Assembly (NCBI GenBank): GCA_004335635.1
Contig: QAXH01005144.1
Coordinates: 16,863-80,862 of the forward strand
DNA: 64,000 bases
Direction: 5' to 3'
Source of the DNA: Chloromonas sp. AAM2
Taxonomy: Eukaryota > Chlorophyta > Chlorophyceae > Chlamydomonadales > Chlamydomonadaceae
The notes under the pieces were generated by a model. It saw only the letters and a program-made list of their open reading frames with translations. It was not told where the DNA came from and did no database searches. The position numbers were made by a program, and so were the translations under genes. Positions 41,940 through 64,000 of this stretch are shown here, in pieces (the first letter of the stretch is position 1; the number at the start of each line of letters is the position of its first letter).

Positions 41940-43620
41940 TCTGGCTTGCTGTGTCTTGGGCTGAGACAAGGCTGAGCAGCTCGAGTGTGGGCAGCCTCTG
42001 GAAGGGCCCGAGTGGTAAGAAGCGGGATTGGATCTCTCACACCTTTTTCAGTGATGGAGCGGTTAACAAACTTCGGCTGCTTCCGTGCCCAGCTACGCCC
42101 GCTTGTACTGCGCACACATTTGCCGCTATTCGCAGCCTGCCTGCCATCATCGCGCCAGCCCCGTGCCCCTGCAACATCTCAGGACTCCATGGACCCTGCA
42201 TGCGTCATGGGTCCAAATGCGCGAAATGATACAACATGAGTCAAAACCGTGGTGGCTTTGCCTTTGCCTATCTACAACGCCAAACAGGCATGACATCCAC
42301 AACCGCCAACAAGTGCATCCACGTCGTCTCCCAGTCCAGGGCTGCCACGTCAGGTCTGATGTGTACAGTTGTTTCTGAGGTTTCTGACCAAGTGTTTAGG
42401 TTTCTCAGGCACAATTGATTGTTGACATACAATTGGATTGCTCGAGGTCGTGCAAGAGCAGTAGCTGTGTTTATTATGTGCATTTCGCACACAAGACCAG
42501 CCTTTACTGCACCGGGCCCTGCTGACAAAAAGAGCCAGACAGCCACTCCGGAACCTCCGGAATATGTTGCTCAGTTATTCCAGGCTTCCTGACATAGTAT
42601 AAGTCACGTCCACCACACTGCTTTTGCGCCGCCCACTCCGCGTCAGCATTACATAACAAGCCAACAGACTAGCCACAACCCCGTCTCACATACTCTGTGA
42701 ACACAACGTTCAGCGCACCTGTGCTGAGAAAACAGCTTCATTTCTCAACATAAAAACAGATATGTGCCAGTGAATGCGTCAAGTTGTCCCTGAACTGGCA
42801 AACAACCAGCACATGTCAAGCTAGACAAGCCAAGGGTCCTCGGGGATCTGTTTTCTCACGCGTGAGAAGTGAGCTGGTGCTGGTGCTGGTGCTGCGCTTT
42901 TTTGTTTGCTGTATGATTCCATCCTATTCCAATACAATCTGCATGTCTCAACACATCAGCAAGACATCCTACAGGACATGCAAGATGCAAAACAGCTTGA
43001 AACTAAGGACTGTTTGCAGCATATTGAACCAAGCTGAAAGTAACTAGTGCTGTAGTTCATGTGCGCCAATCAGCGCCTGCAACCTGAGTCAGGTCACTTA
43101 TGCCTGATGGTGCTTGGTAAAAGTGGATCAAGCCTTTCTCCAGGCCACTGGCACCTCACAGCCTGGTGATTCCAGGAGTAGCCGCTCAAGAAAACCTACT
43201 TTTGGTTGTCTCAGACTCACAGGCGTCAGCCAGAATGAGGCGTTGAGATTGCACCAATGCCTGCGGCCTGTCCAGTTGCAACCCGAAGTCAGCACGGCGC
43301 AGGATCGGCAGCAAGTCAAATGCATAACTGGGGGTCGGGGACGAGCAATACCACCTGCAGTAATCTGCAGCTGTAAAGCCATGCAATTTAGGTTCCTCAA
43401 CAGTCACGTTATGACGGACGATTTCAGAAAAATGATGACATGTGACCTCGGAAAATGAACTCAGGCATCATTTAACGATCCAAAACAGCATTCCAAAGCC
43501 GATGCATGGCCACACAGACTTCTGCAGTCTACGCAGCTGGGCACTTCCTGCGACATTGTTGCAAGAAATGGGCTTAGTCTGACTCACAACACGATGACAT
43601 TGCAAGGGCAACTACGATGC
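41940..43620. other. 1.7-kb spacer upstream of CP29
   Basis: Holds the CP29 promoter and the 3' region of the SWR1-type gene. No supported exon. At 42781-42805 there is a copy of the inverted-repeat end sequence also found at 46407 and 46821 (ttgtccctgaactggcaaac). Confidence 0.5.

Positions 43621-64000
<20,380 letters not shown>

Overview
The window is nuclear DNA of a eukaryote, most probably a flagellate-type green alga (Chlorophyta, Chlamydomonadales-like). Evidence: every recognisable gene is split by many short GT-AG introns. There is a CP29 (LHCB4) antenna gene whose protein reads like the green-algal form. There is also a gametolysin-type (M11) metalloprotease fused to an extensin-like proline-rich tail, a combination typical of volvocine cell walls. 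Introns and spacers are full of minisatellites. I cannot name the species. The sequence contains one run of 38 Ns (9885-9922), inside a CAT repeat.

Layout. 1-5.7 kb, minus strand: a CHY-zinc-finger/RING ubiquitin ligase (RCHY1/MIEL1 type), then the SAGA deubiquitinase-module subunit SGF11. 6.0-8.2 kb, plus strand: an unrecognised five-exon gene divergent from SGF11, followed by a long fold-back sequence. 9.1-12.7 kb, minus: a WDR74/NSA1-like ribosome-biogenesis WD40 protein. 13.3-22.0 kb, minus: the secreted M11 metalloprotease/HRGP fusion. 22.0-24.2 kb: spacer with no gene seen. 24.2-32.0 kb, minus: a rhodanese plus FSH serine-hydrolase fusion (plant STR6 type). 32.2-39.3 kb, plus: an M17 leucyl aminopeptidase, sharing a 195-bp divergent promoter with the previous gene. 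40.3-41.9 kb, minus: CP29. 43.6 kb to the right edge, minus: a SWR1/PIE1/SRCAP chromatin-remodelling ATPase whose 5' end lies outside the window.

The genes do not form one pathway. They are ordinary housekeeping, photosynthesis, chromatin and cell-wall genes packed head to tail or divergently. Exon boundaries were worked out by hand from splice sites plus family similarity. Reading phase closes exactly in seven gene models (RCHY1, WDR74-like, M11 protease, STR6-like, aminopeptidase, CP29 and the unknown plus-strand gene). SGF11 also closes but probably lacks its N-terminal exon. In SWR1 only part of the exon chain was checked.

The most striking observation is structural. In at least five unrelated genes, tandem duplications lie directly across exon-intron junctions at AG|GT. 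They range from perfect 22-bp and 61-bp repeats to old diverged copies of exon ends or starts left inside introns. This looks like the tandem-duplication route to new splice sites and introns, caught at several ages. Two long near-perfect hairpins, a 443-bp inverted-repeat element and a MITE-like element are further unexplained structures.
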